This document shows positions 55,930-64,000 of a DNA stretch of 64,000 nt, piece by piece. The stretch is from Trujillonella endophytica (lineage in GTDB: Bacteria; Actinomycetota; Actinomycetes; Mycobacteriales; Geodermatophilaceae), in the NCBI RefSeq assembly GCF_019799905.1, contig NZ_JABGCI010000001.1, positions 930,001 through 994,000 on the forward strand, read 5' to 3'. A program made the position numbers and the translations under genes. The notes beneath the pieces are model-generated. The model ran no database searches, was not told the origin of the DNA, and saw only the letters and a program-made list of their open reading frames with translations. Position 1 is the stretch's first letter. Each line of letters begins with the position of its first letter.

Positions 55930-58900
55930 GGTCCAGCCGGCGACGGTCCGGTCCGAGACGTCGCGGCCGGGGTCGGTGACGTCGACGCGGGACCGCCAGG
56001 AGAACAACGTGACCGGGCGGTCCAGCGGCCGGCCGTCCTGGTAGACGGGGACCTCCACCTGGTCGACCAGGCTCCGCGCCGCCGTGTACGGGCCGCCGAC
56101 GAAGCCGGCGATCGCGATGTCGCCGGCGTCGCTGGGCAGGGCCGGCGAGATCCGCCAGTCCGGCACGTCGGTGACGCCCTCGCTCTGCACCGACAGCGTC
56201 TGGCAGGGGAAGACGAAAGCCACCGGCCAGTCGACCAGCACGGGGGAGCCGGGGTCGACGACGTCGGCGAACCGCTCGGTCTCGGGCACGCGCGGCGCCG
56301 AGACCGCCAGCGGGACGTCGGTGTCGGCGCCCCCGTCGACGGCCCTCAGGCGCACGAACCCGGCGTCGGCCGGGACGGCCGCGGTGTCCAGCCGCAGGTC
56401 GCGCGGGGCCGGCCCACCGACGGGGTCGTTCAGGCCGACGCCGCCGACGGCGGTGACCTCGTCGCCGGAGGGGACGCCGAACTCGACCGACAGGCCCGCG
56501 CCCGCGGCGAGGTCGCCGGTCACGGTGACCACGAGCGGCAGCCCGCCGTCCCGCTCACCGTCGGGCAGCTCGAACCAGCCGGTCGTCAGCTCCGCCGGAC
56601 CCGAGCCGTCGGCCGACGCGTGGCCGGTCGCCGCCCAGCCGGGCAGCTCCTGCCCGGCCATCGTCAGGGCCGGGCCCCGCGGGACGTCGGTCCCGGAGAC
56701 CTCGACGAACCCGTCCAGCTGCTCGTCCGGCTCGTCCGCGTCGACCGGTCGGAGCAGGCCGCGGGTGGGGTCGGTCTCGACCGTGAGCTCCTCGGCCAGC
56801 CCGCACGGCCGGCCGTCGACGGTGGCCCCGGCGTCGCCGGCCAGCGTGTAGGTGTCGCGCCGGTCCGAGGTCGACTTGAGGAAGCTCGCCAGCTGCAGCG
56901 CCACCGTGAGCAGCGCGAGCGCGACCACCACCGAGCCGGCCGACGGCACCCACCGCCAGAACGGCAGGTGGACGTCGTCCTCGTCCCGCACGCGGCCCCG
57001 GACCACCACCACCGCACCGACGACGGCGGCCACGGCGGCACCGGTCAGGAACACCGCCCAGAACGTGATGCCGCGCAGCTCGGGCCCGACCTGGTTCCAG
57101 GGGACGTCGAGGTCGGAGAGGTAGGCCCAGGCGTTCGGGCCGGCCCAGCTCAGCGCCGCCACGAGCAGGACCGCGGTCAGGGACACCGACCGCGTCGCCA
57201 CGGTGCGCAGCGGCAGCCGCTCCCGGATGCCCGGGCGGGTCGGCTCCCGCTGGTCGGCGCGGAACAGGTGCACGGCGAGGACCAGCAGCGCGGTGCCGAC
57301 CGGCACCAGGGCGCCGAAGTGCATCGTCCACTTGGTGGGGGTGAACAGGAGCAGGACCAGGGACAGGCCGAGCACCGCGGTCAGCCGGCCGGCGACGCCG
57401 GCGGAGACGTCGTCGCGCAGCCGCCCCGACACCCGCTGCCACAGGATGCCCGCGGCGGCCAGGAAGGTGAGCAGGACCGGAACCCGCCGGGACAGCGACC
57501 CCTGGAAGCCGTCGTCGGACAGCAGGGAGTCGTAGCGGTCGATCTCGGTGTACCAGGGCACCGATCCCGGCAGGTCGGCGCGGATGTCGTTGGCCAGCGA
57601 GACCGCGGCCAGGCTCTGGTCGGCGAACATCGGCAGCAGCGCCGACGCCGCGGCGGCCGCGCCGAGGGCGGTGACCGTCCAGAGCCCCCAGCCGGAGTCG
57701 CGGCACACCCGCAGCACCGGCACGGCGGCGGCCAGGTAGGGCAGGAAGGCCACCGCGCCGGTGGGGGTGGCGGCGAGCGTGGCGCCGGCGACGACGAGGC
57801 CGAGGAGCAGCAGGAGCACACTGCGCCGGGCCAGGCCGCGCTCGACCAGCACCAGGACGGCGGCGAGCCCGGCCGCGACCCACGGCTCGGGTCGCAGACC
57901 GGCGTTGGAGGGCAGCCACCACAGCAGGAAGACGACGGCGGCGACGACGTACGGGCCGGGGCCGCGAGTGGCAGCGAAGGCACCGAGCCGCGGCAGGAGC
58001 CCGCGGGCGACGAGCAGCCAGGTCAGCACGCCGAGCAGCAGCGAGGGCACGCGCATCCACACGGTGGACGTGCTCACGCGGGACCAGAGGTCGAAGAACT
58101 CGTAGAACCAGCCGAAGGGCGCCTCGGGCGCGTTGAACCAGCGGTAGACGTTGCCGATGAAGCCGTTGCCCTCGCGGCTGCGGACGATCCCGGAGATGTA
58201 GCCGTCGTCGACCGTCATGGGGCCGAGGACCGTCCAGTAGGCCAGCGCCAGGACGACCCCGGCGTCGGCCAGCCACCGCAGCGGCCGCCCGCGCGGCCGG
58301 GTGCGGACCGCGGTGGCGCCGGCGGCCCCGTCCGCTGCCGCCGCAGGGTCCGGGTCCGGGTCCGTCCCCCGGCGCCGGGAGACCAGCACCAGCCCCGCCA
58401 GCAGCGAGACGACCGCGAGCACCCCCAGCGCGACCTTGAGCGGCGGAGGACTGGTCTGGAAGACGGTGTCGGCCGTGACGTCGACGGTCACGTCGCCGGG
58501 GCGGCCGAGCTCGCTGAACACCCCGGCCACCTCGGGGCGCAGGTCGCCGGAGCGCACGTCGAGCACCTCGCCGTCCACCCGCAGCGTCGTCATCTCCAGG
58601 GCGGTGACCAGCTCCCAGGTGCAGTCGCCGGCCAGGGGTACGGCCGCCAGGTCCGTCCCCGCCGTGCGCACGCGCAGCGCGTCCCCGTCGCCGACCTCGA
58701 GCCGGAGACCGGCCTGGGCGGGCTCCCCGGCGGCGCCCTCGAGCGGCGTGGTGGACAGCAGCACGGTGTCCGCCTCGAGGTCCCGGGCGTCGGCGCAGCT
58801 GCCGGAGGCGGTCAGCTCGGCCGGGCGTCCCAGCATCAGCGGGACGGCGACGGCGGAGACGTCGTCCGGGGCCGCGGGCCAGCTGTAGACGGCCTCCGGC

Positions 58901-59010
58901 CGCTCGACGGGTGCCAGCACGAACCCCACGGCGGCGAGCAGCGAGACCAGGGCCGCGCCGAGGACGGCCGGCCGGCGCGCGCGTGCCTGTGCAGGGGAGT
59001 GCGGGGGCAT
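55924..59010 (-). CDS. Emb-type arabinosyltransferase (GT53), canonical catalytic loop
   Basis: 1028 residues from the ATG at MPPHSPAQ. A periplasmic N-domain, about a dozen helices from residue 250 and a C-terminal carbohydrate-binding domain. Catalytic-loop motif MTVDDGYISGIVRSREGNGFIGNVYRWFNAPEAPFGWFYE matches Emb proteins, and PTKWTMHFGALVPVGT is also conserved. It extends arabinan on lipid-linked or wall galactan using DPA. A TAGCCT box 7 nt before this ATG supports it; a GTG at 59031 would add seven residues. It is divergent from the galactan exporter. Confidence 0.92.
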   Translation of the reverse strand: MPPHSPAQARARRPAVLGAALVSLLAAVGFVLAPVERPEAVYSWPAAPDDVSAVAVPLMLGRPAELTASGSCADARDLEADTVLLSTTPLEGAAGEPAQAGLRLEVGDGDALRVRTAGTDLAAVPLAGDCTWELVTALEMTTLRVDGEVLDVRSGDLRPEVAGVFSELGRPGDVTVDVTADTVFQTSPPPLKVALGVLAVVSLLAGLVLVSRRRGTDPDPDPAAAADGAAGATAVRTRPRGRPLRWLADAGVVLALAYWTVLGPMTVDDGYISGIVRSREGNGFIGNVYRWFNAPEAPFGWFYEFFDLWSRVSTSTVWMRVPSLLLGVLTWLLVARGLLPRLGAFAATRGPGPYVVAAVVFLLWWLPSNAGLRPEPWVAAGLAAVLVLVERGLARRSVLLLLLGLVVAGATLAATPTGAVAFLPYLAAAVPVLRVCRDSGWGLWTVTALGAAAAASALLPMFADQSLAAVSLANDIRADLPGSVPWYTEIDRYDSLLSDDGFQGSLSRRVPVLLTFLAAAGILWQRVSGRLRDDVSAGVAGRLTAVLGLSLVLLLFTPTKWTMHFGALVPVGTALLVLAVHLFRADQREPTRPGIRERLPLRTVATRSVSLTAVLLVAALSWAGPNAWAYLSDLDVPWNQVGPELRGITFWAVFLTGAAVAAVVGAVVVVRGRVRDEDDVHLPFWRWVPSAGSVVVALALLTVALQLASFLKSTSDRRDTYTLAGDAGATVDGRPCGLAEELTVETDPTRGLLRPVDADEPDEQLDGFVEVSGTDVPRGPALTMAGQELPGWAATGHASADGSGPAELTTGWFELPDGERDGGLPLVVTVTGDLAAGAGLSVEFGVPSGDEVTAVGGVGLNDPVGGPAPRDLRLDTAAVPADAGFVRLRAVDGGADTDVPLAVSAPRVPETERFADVVDPGSPVLVDWPVAFVFPCQTLSVQSEGVTDVPDWRISPALPSDAGDIAIAGFVGGPYTAARSLVDQVEVPVYQDGRPLDRPVTLFSWRSRVDVTDPGRDVSDRTVAGWTR

Positions 59011-59017
59011 GCGGGCG

Positions 59018-59023
59018 AGGCTA
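59018..59023 (-). promoter_or_regulatory. -10 element giving a leaderless emb transcript
   Basis: TAGCCT on the minus strand, 7 nt before the ATG at 59010. The divergent wzm gene has the identical hexamer. Confidence 0.5.
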
Positions 59024-59142
59024 GACGCCACGCACAGGTGGTCTCAGGGGCCTCCGGAGGGGCTCTCGTGCGACTCGATCGCACCTGAGGTCACTGCTGT
59101 CCCCTCCGCACCCGGCCGACGCGTCCGCCACGGATCCCTGGG

Positions 59143-59148
59143 TAGCCT
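59143..59148 (+). promoter_or_regulatory. -10 element of the galactan-export operon
   Basis: TAGCCT lies 8 nt before the ATG of the permease gene. Confidence 0.5.
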
Positions 59149-59156
59149 CATACGTC

Positions 59157-59990
59157 ATGGCCGTGACCGGATCCGACTCCCGAGCATGGGCACTGGCCCG
59201 GCGTGACCTCGTCGACGGATGGAGGCAGCGGGAGCTGTGGGCCCACCTGGGCTGGCAGGACATCCGGCAGCGCTACCGCCGCTCGGTGCTGGGGCCGATC
59301 TGGATCACCATCAGCATGGCGGTCACCGCGATCGCGCTGGGGATCCTCTACGCCGGGCTCTTCGGCAACCCGCTGGAAGAGCAGCTGCCCTACATCCTCG
59401 TGGGCTTCATCGTCTGGGCGTTCGTGTCCGGCTGCATCCTCGAGGGCACCGACGTCTTCATCGCCAACGAGGGGCTGATCAAGCACCTGCCGGCGCCGCT
59501 GTCGGTGCACGTGTACCGGCTGGTGTGGCGCCAGATCCTGCTGTTCGCGCACAACCTGATCGTCTACGTGGTCATGCTCTTCGTCTTCCCGCAGGACCTG
59601 GGCCTGTCGAGCCTGCTGGCGGTGCCCGCCTTCGTGCTCCTGGCGATCAACGGCGGCTGGGTCACCCTGCTGTCCGGCATGGCCGCCAGCCGGTTCCGCG
59701 ACATCACCCCGATCATCGGGAGCCTGGTCCAGCTGCTGTTCTTCCTCACGCCCATCGTGTGGATCTACGAGGACCTGCTGAACAGCGCCAACGAGGACAT
59801 CGCCGAGCGCGCCCGCATCATGGAGTTCAACCCGCTCCTGCACTTCATCGAGATCATCCGGCGGCCGCTGCTCGGCGAGGACACGATGTGGACGAACTGG
59901 ATCGTGGTCGCCGCCATCGCCGTCGTGGGCTGGGCCGTCGCCCTGCTGGCACTGCGCAAGTACCGGCCGCGCGTGTCCTACTGGGTCTGA
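59157..59990 (+). CDS. wzm: ABC-2 polysaccharide exporter permease (galactan)
   Basis: 277 residues with six helices. DIRQRYRRSVLGPIWITISM is the typical N-terminal amphipathic segment of Wzm/TagG/RfbA permeases; ITPIIGSLVQLLFFLTPIVWIYEDLL and NPLLHFIEIIRRPLLGE are also conserved. With Wzt and GlfT1 it matches the mycobacterial Rv3783-Rv3781-Rv3782 set, which moves lipid-linked galactan across the membrane. Substrate identity rests on that synteny. Confidence 0.92.
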   Translation: MAVTGSDSRAWALARRDLVDGWRQRELWAHLGWQDIRQRYRRSVLGPIWITISMAVTAIALGILYAGLFGNPLEEQLPYILVGFIVWAFVSGCILEGTDVFIANEGLIKHLPAPLSVHVYRLVWRQILLFAHNLIVYVVMLFVFPQDLGLSSLLAVPAFVLLAINGGWVTLLSGMAASRFRDITPIIGSLVQLLFFLTPIVWIYEDLLNSANEDIAERARIMEFNPLLHFIEIIRRPLLGEDTMWTNWIVVAAIAVVGWAVALLALRKYRPRVSYWV

Positions 59991-60016
59991 GCCGCGGGGG
60001 AGAGGAAACAGAGAAC

Positions 60017-60790
60017 GTGGTCCGCATCGAGACCAGGGACGCCAGCGTCGAGTTCCCCATCTTCGACGCCAAGAGCCGCTCCCTGAAGAAGGCCGTCCTC
60101 GGCGTGGTCGGCGGCAACATCGCCTCCGACCAGAAGGTGCCGGTCATCCAGGCGCTGCGCGACATCAGCGTGACGATCGAGGAGGGCGACCGGGTCGCCC
60201 TCGTCGGGCACAACGGCGCCGGCAAGTCCACGCTCCTGCGGCTGCTCTCGGGCATCTACGAGCCGGTGCGCGGCACGGCGATCGTCGAGGGCCGCGTCGC
60301 GCCCGTCTTCGACCTCGGCGTCGGGATGGACCCGGAGATCTCCGGCTACGAGAACATCCTCATCCGCGGCCTGTTCCTCGGGATGAGCCGCAAGCAGATG
60401 GAGGCCCGGGTCGACGACATCGCCGAGTTCACCGAGCTCGGGGACTTCCTCTCCATGCCGCTGCGCACGTACTCGACCGGCATGCGGGTGCGGCTCGCGC
60501 TCGGCGTCGTGACCAGCATCGACCCGGAGATCCTGCTGCTCGACGAGGGGATCGGGGCGGTCGACGCCGCGTTCCTCGAGAAGGCGCGCGACCGGCTCGG
60601 CGAGCTCGTGTCCCGGGCCGGCCTGCTGGTCTTCGCCTCGCACTCCGACGAGTTCCTGCGCCAGCTGTGCACCTCGGCGATCTGGATGGAGCACGGCCAG
60701 GTGAAGCAGCAGGGCGGCCTGCGCGAGGTGCTGACCGCCTACAAGGGCAAGGACCCGTTCCTCGACGACGCCCACGCGGGACTCGGGTGA
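60017..60790 (+). CDS. wzt: ABC polysaccharide exporter ATPase (galactan)
   Basis: 257 residues from a GTG. Walker A GHNGAGKSTLLRLLSGIYEP, signature YSTGMRVRLALGV, Walker B EILLLDEGIGAVD and switch His in FASHSDEF. It lacks the C-terminal carbohydrate-binding domain of O-antigen Wzt proteins, as do mycobacterial galactan exporters. Its stop overlaps the ATG of glfT1. The N-terminal strand IETRDASVEFPIFDAKSRSLKK is typical. Confidence 0.93.
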   Translation: MVRIETRDASVEFPIFDAKSRSLKKAVLGVVGGNIASDQKVPVIQALRDISVTIEEGDRVALVGHNGAGKSTLLRLLSGIYEPVRGTAIVEGRVAPVFDLGVGMDPEISGYENILIRGLFLGMSRKQMEARVDDIAEFTELGDFLSMPLRTYSTGMRVRLALGVVTSIDPEILLLDEGIGAVDAAFLEKARDRLGELVSRAGLLVFASHSDEFLRQLCTSAIWMEHGQVKQQGGLREVLTAYKGKDPFLDDAHAGLG

Positions 60791-61713
60791 TGCAGCCGGC
60801 TGCCGGCTCCGGACCCGCGGCGCCGCCGTCGGCCGGGACCGTCATCGCGGTCGTGGTGACCCGCCAGCGCCCCGCCCTGCTCACGCAGAGCCTCGCGGCA
60901 CTGGCGTCCCAGTCCCGGCCCGTCGACTCGGTGGTCGTGGTCGACAACGGGCCGGACACCGAGACCGAGCAGGTCGTTGCGGCCGCCGACATCCCGACCA
61001 CCTACATCGCCTCCCGGCGCAACCTCGGCGGAGCCGGGGGCTTCGCCCTCGGCATGCTGACCGCGCTGTCCCAGGGCGCCGACTGGGTCTGGTGTGCCGA
61101 CGACGACGGGCGGCCCGCCGGCCCCGGCGTGCTCGCCGCCCTCCTCGACAGCGCCGAGCGGCACGACCTCGCCGAGGTGTCGCCCGCGGTGGTCGACGAC
61201 GCCGACCCCGAGCGGCTGGCCTTCCCGCTGCGCCGCGGGCTGCGCTGGCGGCGGACGCTCGCGGAGTTCGACGACGTCGAGTTCCTCCCGTCCTACGCCT
61301 CGCTGTTCAACGGCGCGCTCTTCCGGGCCAGCACGCTCGAGGCCGTCGGCGTGCCCGACCTGCGGCTGTTCCTGCGCGGCGACGAGACCGAGATCTACCG
61401 GCGCCTCGTCCGGTCCGGGCTGCGGTTCGGCACCGACCTGCGGGCGGCCTACATCCACCCGCAGGGGACCGACGAGTTCAAGCCCATCCTGGGCGGACGG
61501 CTGTCGGCCCAGTACCCCGACGACGCGACCAAGCGGTTCTTCGTCTACCGCAACCGCGGCTACCTGATGGCCCAGCCGGGCATGCGCTGGCTGCTCCCGC
61601 TGGAGCTGCTGCGCTTCTCGTGGTTCTTCCTCAGCCGCCGCGACGTCGAGGGCCTGCGGACCTGGGTCGGCCTGGTCCGGCAGGGCCGCCGGGAGCGCTT
61701 CACCCGCCCCTGA
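60790..61713 (+). CDS. glfT1: Galactofuranosyltransferase 1
   Basis: 307 residues, GT-A fold family 2 glycosyltransferase. SVVVVDNGPDTETEQVV, NLGGAGGFALGM and the metal site WVWCADDDGRPAG are seen, with FLRGDETEIYRRL later. It would add the first galactofuranose residues to the rhamnosyl-GlcNAc linker, using UDP-Galf, on the inner membrane face. One-nucleotide overlap with wzt and the order wzm-wzt-glfT1 support the assignment over a generic GT2. Confidence 0.88.
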   Translation: MQPAAGSGPAAPPSAGTVIAVVVTRQRPALLTQSLAALASQSRPVDSVVVVDNGPDTETEQVVAAADIPTTYIASRRNLGGAGGFALGMLTALSQGADWVWCADDDGRPAGPGVLAALLDSAERHDLAEVSPAVVDDADPERLAFPLRRGLRWRRTLAEFDDVEFLPSYASLFNGALFRASTLEAVGVPDLRLFLRGDETEIYRRLVRSGLRFGTDLRAAYIHPQGTDEFKPILGGRLSAQYPDDATKRFFVYRNRGYLMAQPGMRWLLPLELLRFSWFFLSRRDVEGLRTWVGLVRQGRRERFTRP

Positions 61714-61717
61714 CGCG

Positions 61718-61774
61718 CGAGATCTGCACACTCGTCACCATCGGGGCCCGATGGCGACGAGTGTGCAGATCTCG
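61718..61774. terminator. Long bidirectional hairpin between glfT1 and glfT2
   Basis: Arms CGAGATCTGCACACTCGTC (61718-61736) and its complement at 61756-61774 pair over 19 bp, then after an A-C mismatch a further 7 bp (CCATCGG/CCGATGG) closes a 3-nt loop. It begins 5 nt after glfT1. The AT-richer arms differ from other hairpins here. Confidence 0.85.
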
Positions 61775-61784
61775 TCGCGGGAGT

Positions 61785-63704
61785 TCAGCCGTTGAAGGCC
61801 TTCTCCCAGCTCTCCCGGGAGGTGAGGTCGCCGAAGGCGGCGCGGTACTCCTCGGACAGGCGCGGGAACTCCCGGCGGATCTGCTTGTTGAGCTGCTGGA
61901 CCTCGCGCCCCAGCCGGCGGGCCAGCTCGCGGTCCCGGTGCCGCAGGGTCACGCCGCGCCCGTCGGCGGTGCCGACCGCGACGTGGTCGAGGCGTGACAG
62001 CACCCACCAGGCGGCGTCCGGGGCCGACACCTGCACCTGCGGGCGCTCCCCGGCGGGGCGCGCCGGGCGGGTCTGGTTGCGCAGCGCCTTGACGGCGAAG
62101 CCGACCTTGCGCGGCAGCCCGCGCAGGCCCTTGGGCGCGCCGATCAGGCCCTCCACCGCGACGGCGTTCATCTCCGGCTCGGGGATCTGCGACCGCTCGG
62201 TGATCACCCGGCTGTCGGCGTAGTCGGCCTGCACGGCCTTGACGTCGCGCAGCGCCGTGCCCAGCGTGGGGAAGATCGCCGACGGGCCGGCGAGGAAGTC
62301 GCGGTAGGCCTTCAGGTGCAGCGCGACCGCCGAGTACTCCATCTTCAGCAGGTGCCGCAGGTCGGCCCGGATGCTGCTCTTGGTGATCCCGGAGGCGTCG
62401 CTGCCGTTCCCGTGCAGCGCGGCGACGATGAGCCGGTTGCGGGCGAAGAAGTACGCCTGCCAGTCGCTGACGTCGTCCTTGTCGGTCCACGCCAGGTGCC
62501 AGATGGCCGCGCCCGGCAGCGTCACCGTGGGGTAGCCCGCCGCCCCGGCGCGCAGGCCGTACTCGGCGTCGTCCCACTTGATGAACAGCGGCAGCGGCAG
62601 CCCGAGCTCCTCGGCGACCGGCCGCGGGATGAGGCACATCCACCAGGCGTTGTAGTCGACGTCGATCCGGCGGTGCAGCCGCGGCGTGGTGCGCAGGGAC
62701 TTCTCGGCGAAGTCGTGCTGCATGACCCCGAAGGCCGCGGGCCGGTAGAGGAAGCTGCCGCGGTCGACGACCTCGCCCATCGTGTGCAGCACCGAGCGGT
62801 CCTGCAGGGCGAGCATCTGACCGCCGACCAGGACCGGGTCGTCGGTGTACCGGCTGAAGGTGAGCGCCCGGTGCAGGCTGTCGGCCTCGAGCTGGACGTC
62901 GTCGTCGAGGAAGAGCAGGTGCGTGGCGTCGGTCGCCTGCAGCGTCTCGTGCATCGCGCGGGCGAACCCGCCGCTGCCGCCGAGGTTGCCCTGCTCGACC
63001 AGGTGCAGCCGGTCGCCCAGCAGGCCGGAGACCTCCGCGAAGCGGGCGTCGTCCCGGACCTTCTTGTTCCCCTGGTCGGCGACGACGACGGCGGTGAGCT
63101 CGGCGGAGACCACGGGGTCGGCGGCGACGGTGGCCATCGCGTCCACGCAGTCCGAGGGCCGGTTGAACGTGCAGATGCCGACGGCGAGCCGGCCGGGGCG
63201 CAGCGGCTCGCGGTCGGCGTACCAGCCGGCCTCGTCGACGGTCAGCTCGCCGTCGGCGGTGAGGTCGAACCAGTACCAGCCGCCGTCGACGAACGGCGTG
63301 AGGTCCAGCTCGAGGTCGAGCGTCTGCCCGGTGCCGGAGAGGGCCGAGCCGGTCACGTGGATCGTGCTGCCGTCGGACTTGGAGCGGTAGACGTCGACCC
63401 GGCCCGCCCCGGAGACCGCCAGCCGCAGCGTCACGCTGCCCAGCGACGTCCAGCGCCGCCAGTAGCCGGCCGGGAACGCGTTGAAGTAGGTGGCGAAGGA
63501 GACCTCGTCGCCGGCGGCCAGCCGACCGGTGGCACGGTCCTCGACCTGGACCTTCGCCGAGCGCGCCTCGTCCAGGTAGAGCGCCCGCACCTTGCGCGTG
63601 TCGTCGGCCCGCGGCATCAGCACGCGCTGCAGCAGGGTGGCCGTGGTGGCGGGAGCGGTCGTCAGGTCGGCGGCGGTCACCGGCGACGTCGGGGTGGTCG
63701 TCAT
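61785..63704 (-). CDS. glfT2: Galactofuranosyltransferase 2 (galactan polymerase)
   Basis: 639 residues. N-terminal beta-barrel-like domain with YFNAFPAGYWRRWTSL, GT-A core with NLGGSGGFARAM, metal triad FLDDD (Asp267-269), NAWWMCLIP, KWDDAEYG (Asp378-379, the proposed base region) and His403 in IWHLAW; a helical C-domain follows. It polymerises the 30-residue-scale galactan with alternating beta-1,5 and beta-1,6 links. It is convergent with glfT1. Full-length and closely matching mycobacterial GlfT2 motifs. Confidence 0.95.
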   Translation of the reverse strand: MTTTPTSPVTAADLTTAPATTATLLQRVLMPRADDTRKVRALYLDEARSAKVQVEDRATGRLAAGDEVSFATYFNAFPAGYWRRWTSLGSVTLRLAVSGAGRVDVYRSKSDGSTIHVTGSALSGTGQTLDLELDLTPFVDGGWYWFDLTADGELTVDEAGWYADREPLRPGRLAVGICTFNRPSDCVDAMATVAADPVVSAELTAVVVADQGNKKVRDDARFAEVSGLLGDRLHLVEQGNLGGSGGFARAMHETLQATDATHLLFLDDDVQLEADSLHRALTFSRYTDDPVLVGGQMLALQDRSVLHTMGEVVDRGSFLYRPAAFGVMQHDFAEKSLRTTPRLHRRIDVDYNAWWMCLIPRPVAEELGLPLPLFIKWDDAEYGLRAGAAGYPTVTLPGAAIWHLAWTDKDDVSDWQAYFFARNRLIVAALHGNGSDASGITKSSIRADLRHLLKMEYSAVALHLKAYRDFLAGPSAIFPTLGTALRDVKAVQADYADSRVITERSQIPEPEMNAVAVEGLIGAPKGLRGLPRKVGFAVKALRNQTRPARPAGERPQVQVSAPDAAWWVLSRLDHVAVGTADGRGVTLRHRDRELARRLGREVQQLNKQIRREFPRLSEEYRAAFGDLTSRESWEKAFNG

Positions 63705-63810
63705 CGGTCGATCAGTCCTCGGTTCGGTTCGTCGAGTCGGCCGTCGAGCGACCTGCTCCTCGACGATACCGCCGGAGCGCCCGTCGCATCCCTCGGTCCG
63801 CCGGTACGGG

Positions 63811-64000
63811 TCACCCCTCCCGGAGCGACGCGACCAGCCAGTCGTCCACCCGCACGGTGACGAAGTCCTCGTCGTCGAAGACCTCCGTGGGGAAGGTCAC
63901 CGACCACGGACCGCCGTCGTCGCCGCCCGGGTCCCAGTCCTCCGAGCCGAAGGTGGCCTCGCCGTCGTCCACCTGGAGGGCGAACACGGTCGGCGCGTCG
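63811..64000 (-). CDS. C-terminal end of an unrecognised protein
   Basis: The last 62 residues of a minus-strand gene that continues beyond the window. The text is acidic (VFALQVDDGEATFGSEDWDPGG..WSVTFPTEVFDDEDFVTVRVDDWLVASLREG) with strand-like segments. It does not resemble the end of UDP-galactopyranose mutase, which might be expected next to glfT2. It ends 107 nt before the glfT2 start. Confidence 0.55.
   Translation of the reverse strand, partial: DAPTVFALQVDDGEATFGSEDWDPGGDDGGPWSVTFPTEVFDDEDFVTVRVDDWLVASLREG

Noticed and set aside
63811..64000. UDP-galactopyranose mutase (glf) as the gene upstream of glfT2
   Set aside because: The visible C-terminal 62 residues are acidic and strand-like and show nothing of the mutase C-terminus.

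Overview
The window is very GC-rich actinobacterial chromosome, with many GTG starts, many start/stop overlaps (GTGA or ATGA) and many promoters placed directly at the start codon. Gene content fits a Geodermatophilaceae-like or related organism: mycobacterial-type arabinogalactan genes and LGFP-repeat surface proteins, but no mycolic-acid genes in view. The assignment is inference; no rRNA, tRNA, insertion sequence, phage gene or CRISPR array was seen.

Left part (1-19 kb): a block that resembles in content and order the M. tuberculosis accA3 to fadE25 neighbourhood. It holds an acyl-CoA carboxylase (accA3, cut by the window edge; accE; accD5), maf, birA, a PH-domain membrane protein, purK, purE and an acyl-CoA dehydrogenase. 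Inserted into it are a penicillin-recognising/LGFP fusion with a lipoprotein, an unusual Ser/Thr kinase, the sbcD-sbcC nuclease pair, and a small protein with a HEPN-like R-x4-H motif.

Middle part (19-31 kb): accessory metabolism and transport. An MFS pump and an alcohol dehydrogenase face an XRE regulator. Next is a candidate sulfur-scavenging unit: a 29-residue cysteine leader peptide, a TauD-like dioxygenase, and a quaternary-amine-type ABC importer. After its terminator come a LysM cell-wall protein with a ydaO (c-di-AMP) riboswitch and a TetR-MMPL pair with a clear operator.

Right part (31-64 kb): cell-envelope assembly. It contains two Emb-type arabinosyltransferases, two more LGFP-repeat proteins (one fused to a PGRP-type amidase), a four-gene DPA-synthesis operon (PAP2 phosphatase, UbiA, DprE1, DprE2), two tandem LytR-CpsA-Psr ligases, a galactan exporter (Wzm-Wzt), GlfT1 and GlfT2, and a HAD/methyltransferase pair of unknown role. 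Together these can supply the arabinose donor, build and export galactan, add arabinan and attach the polymer to peptidoglycan. A DUF1028 protein, an oxoacid CoA-transferase and a TIGR03089 protein are interspersed.

Most convergent gene pairs are separated by strong hairpins. About ten genes have a TAnnnT hexamer 6-8 nt before the start codon, which suggests leaderless transcription.
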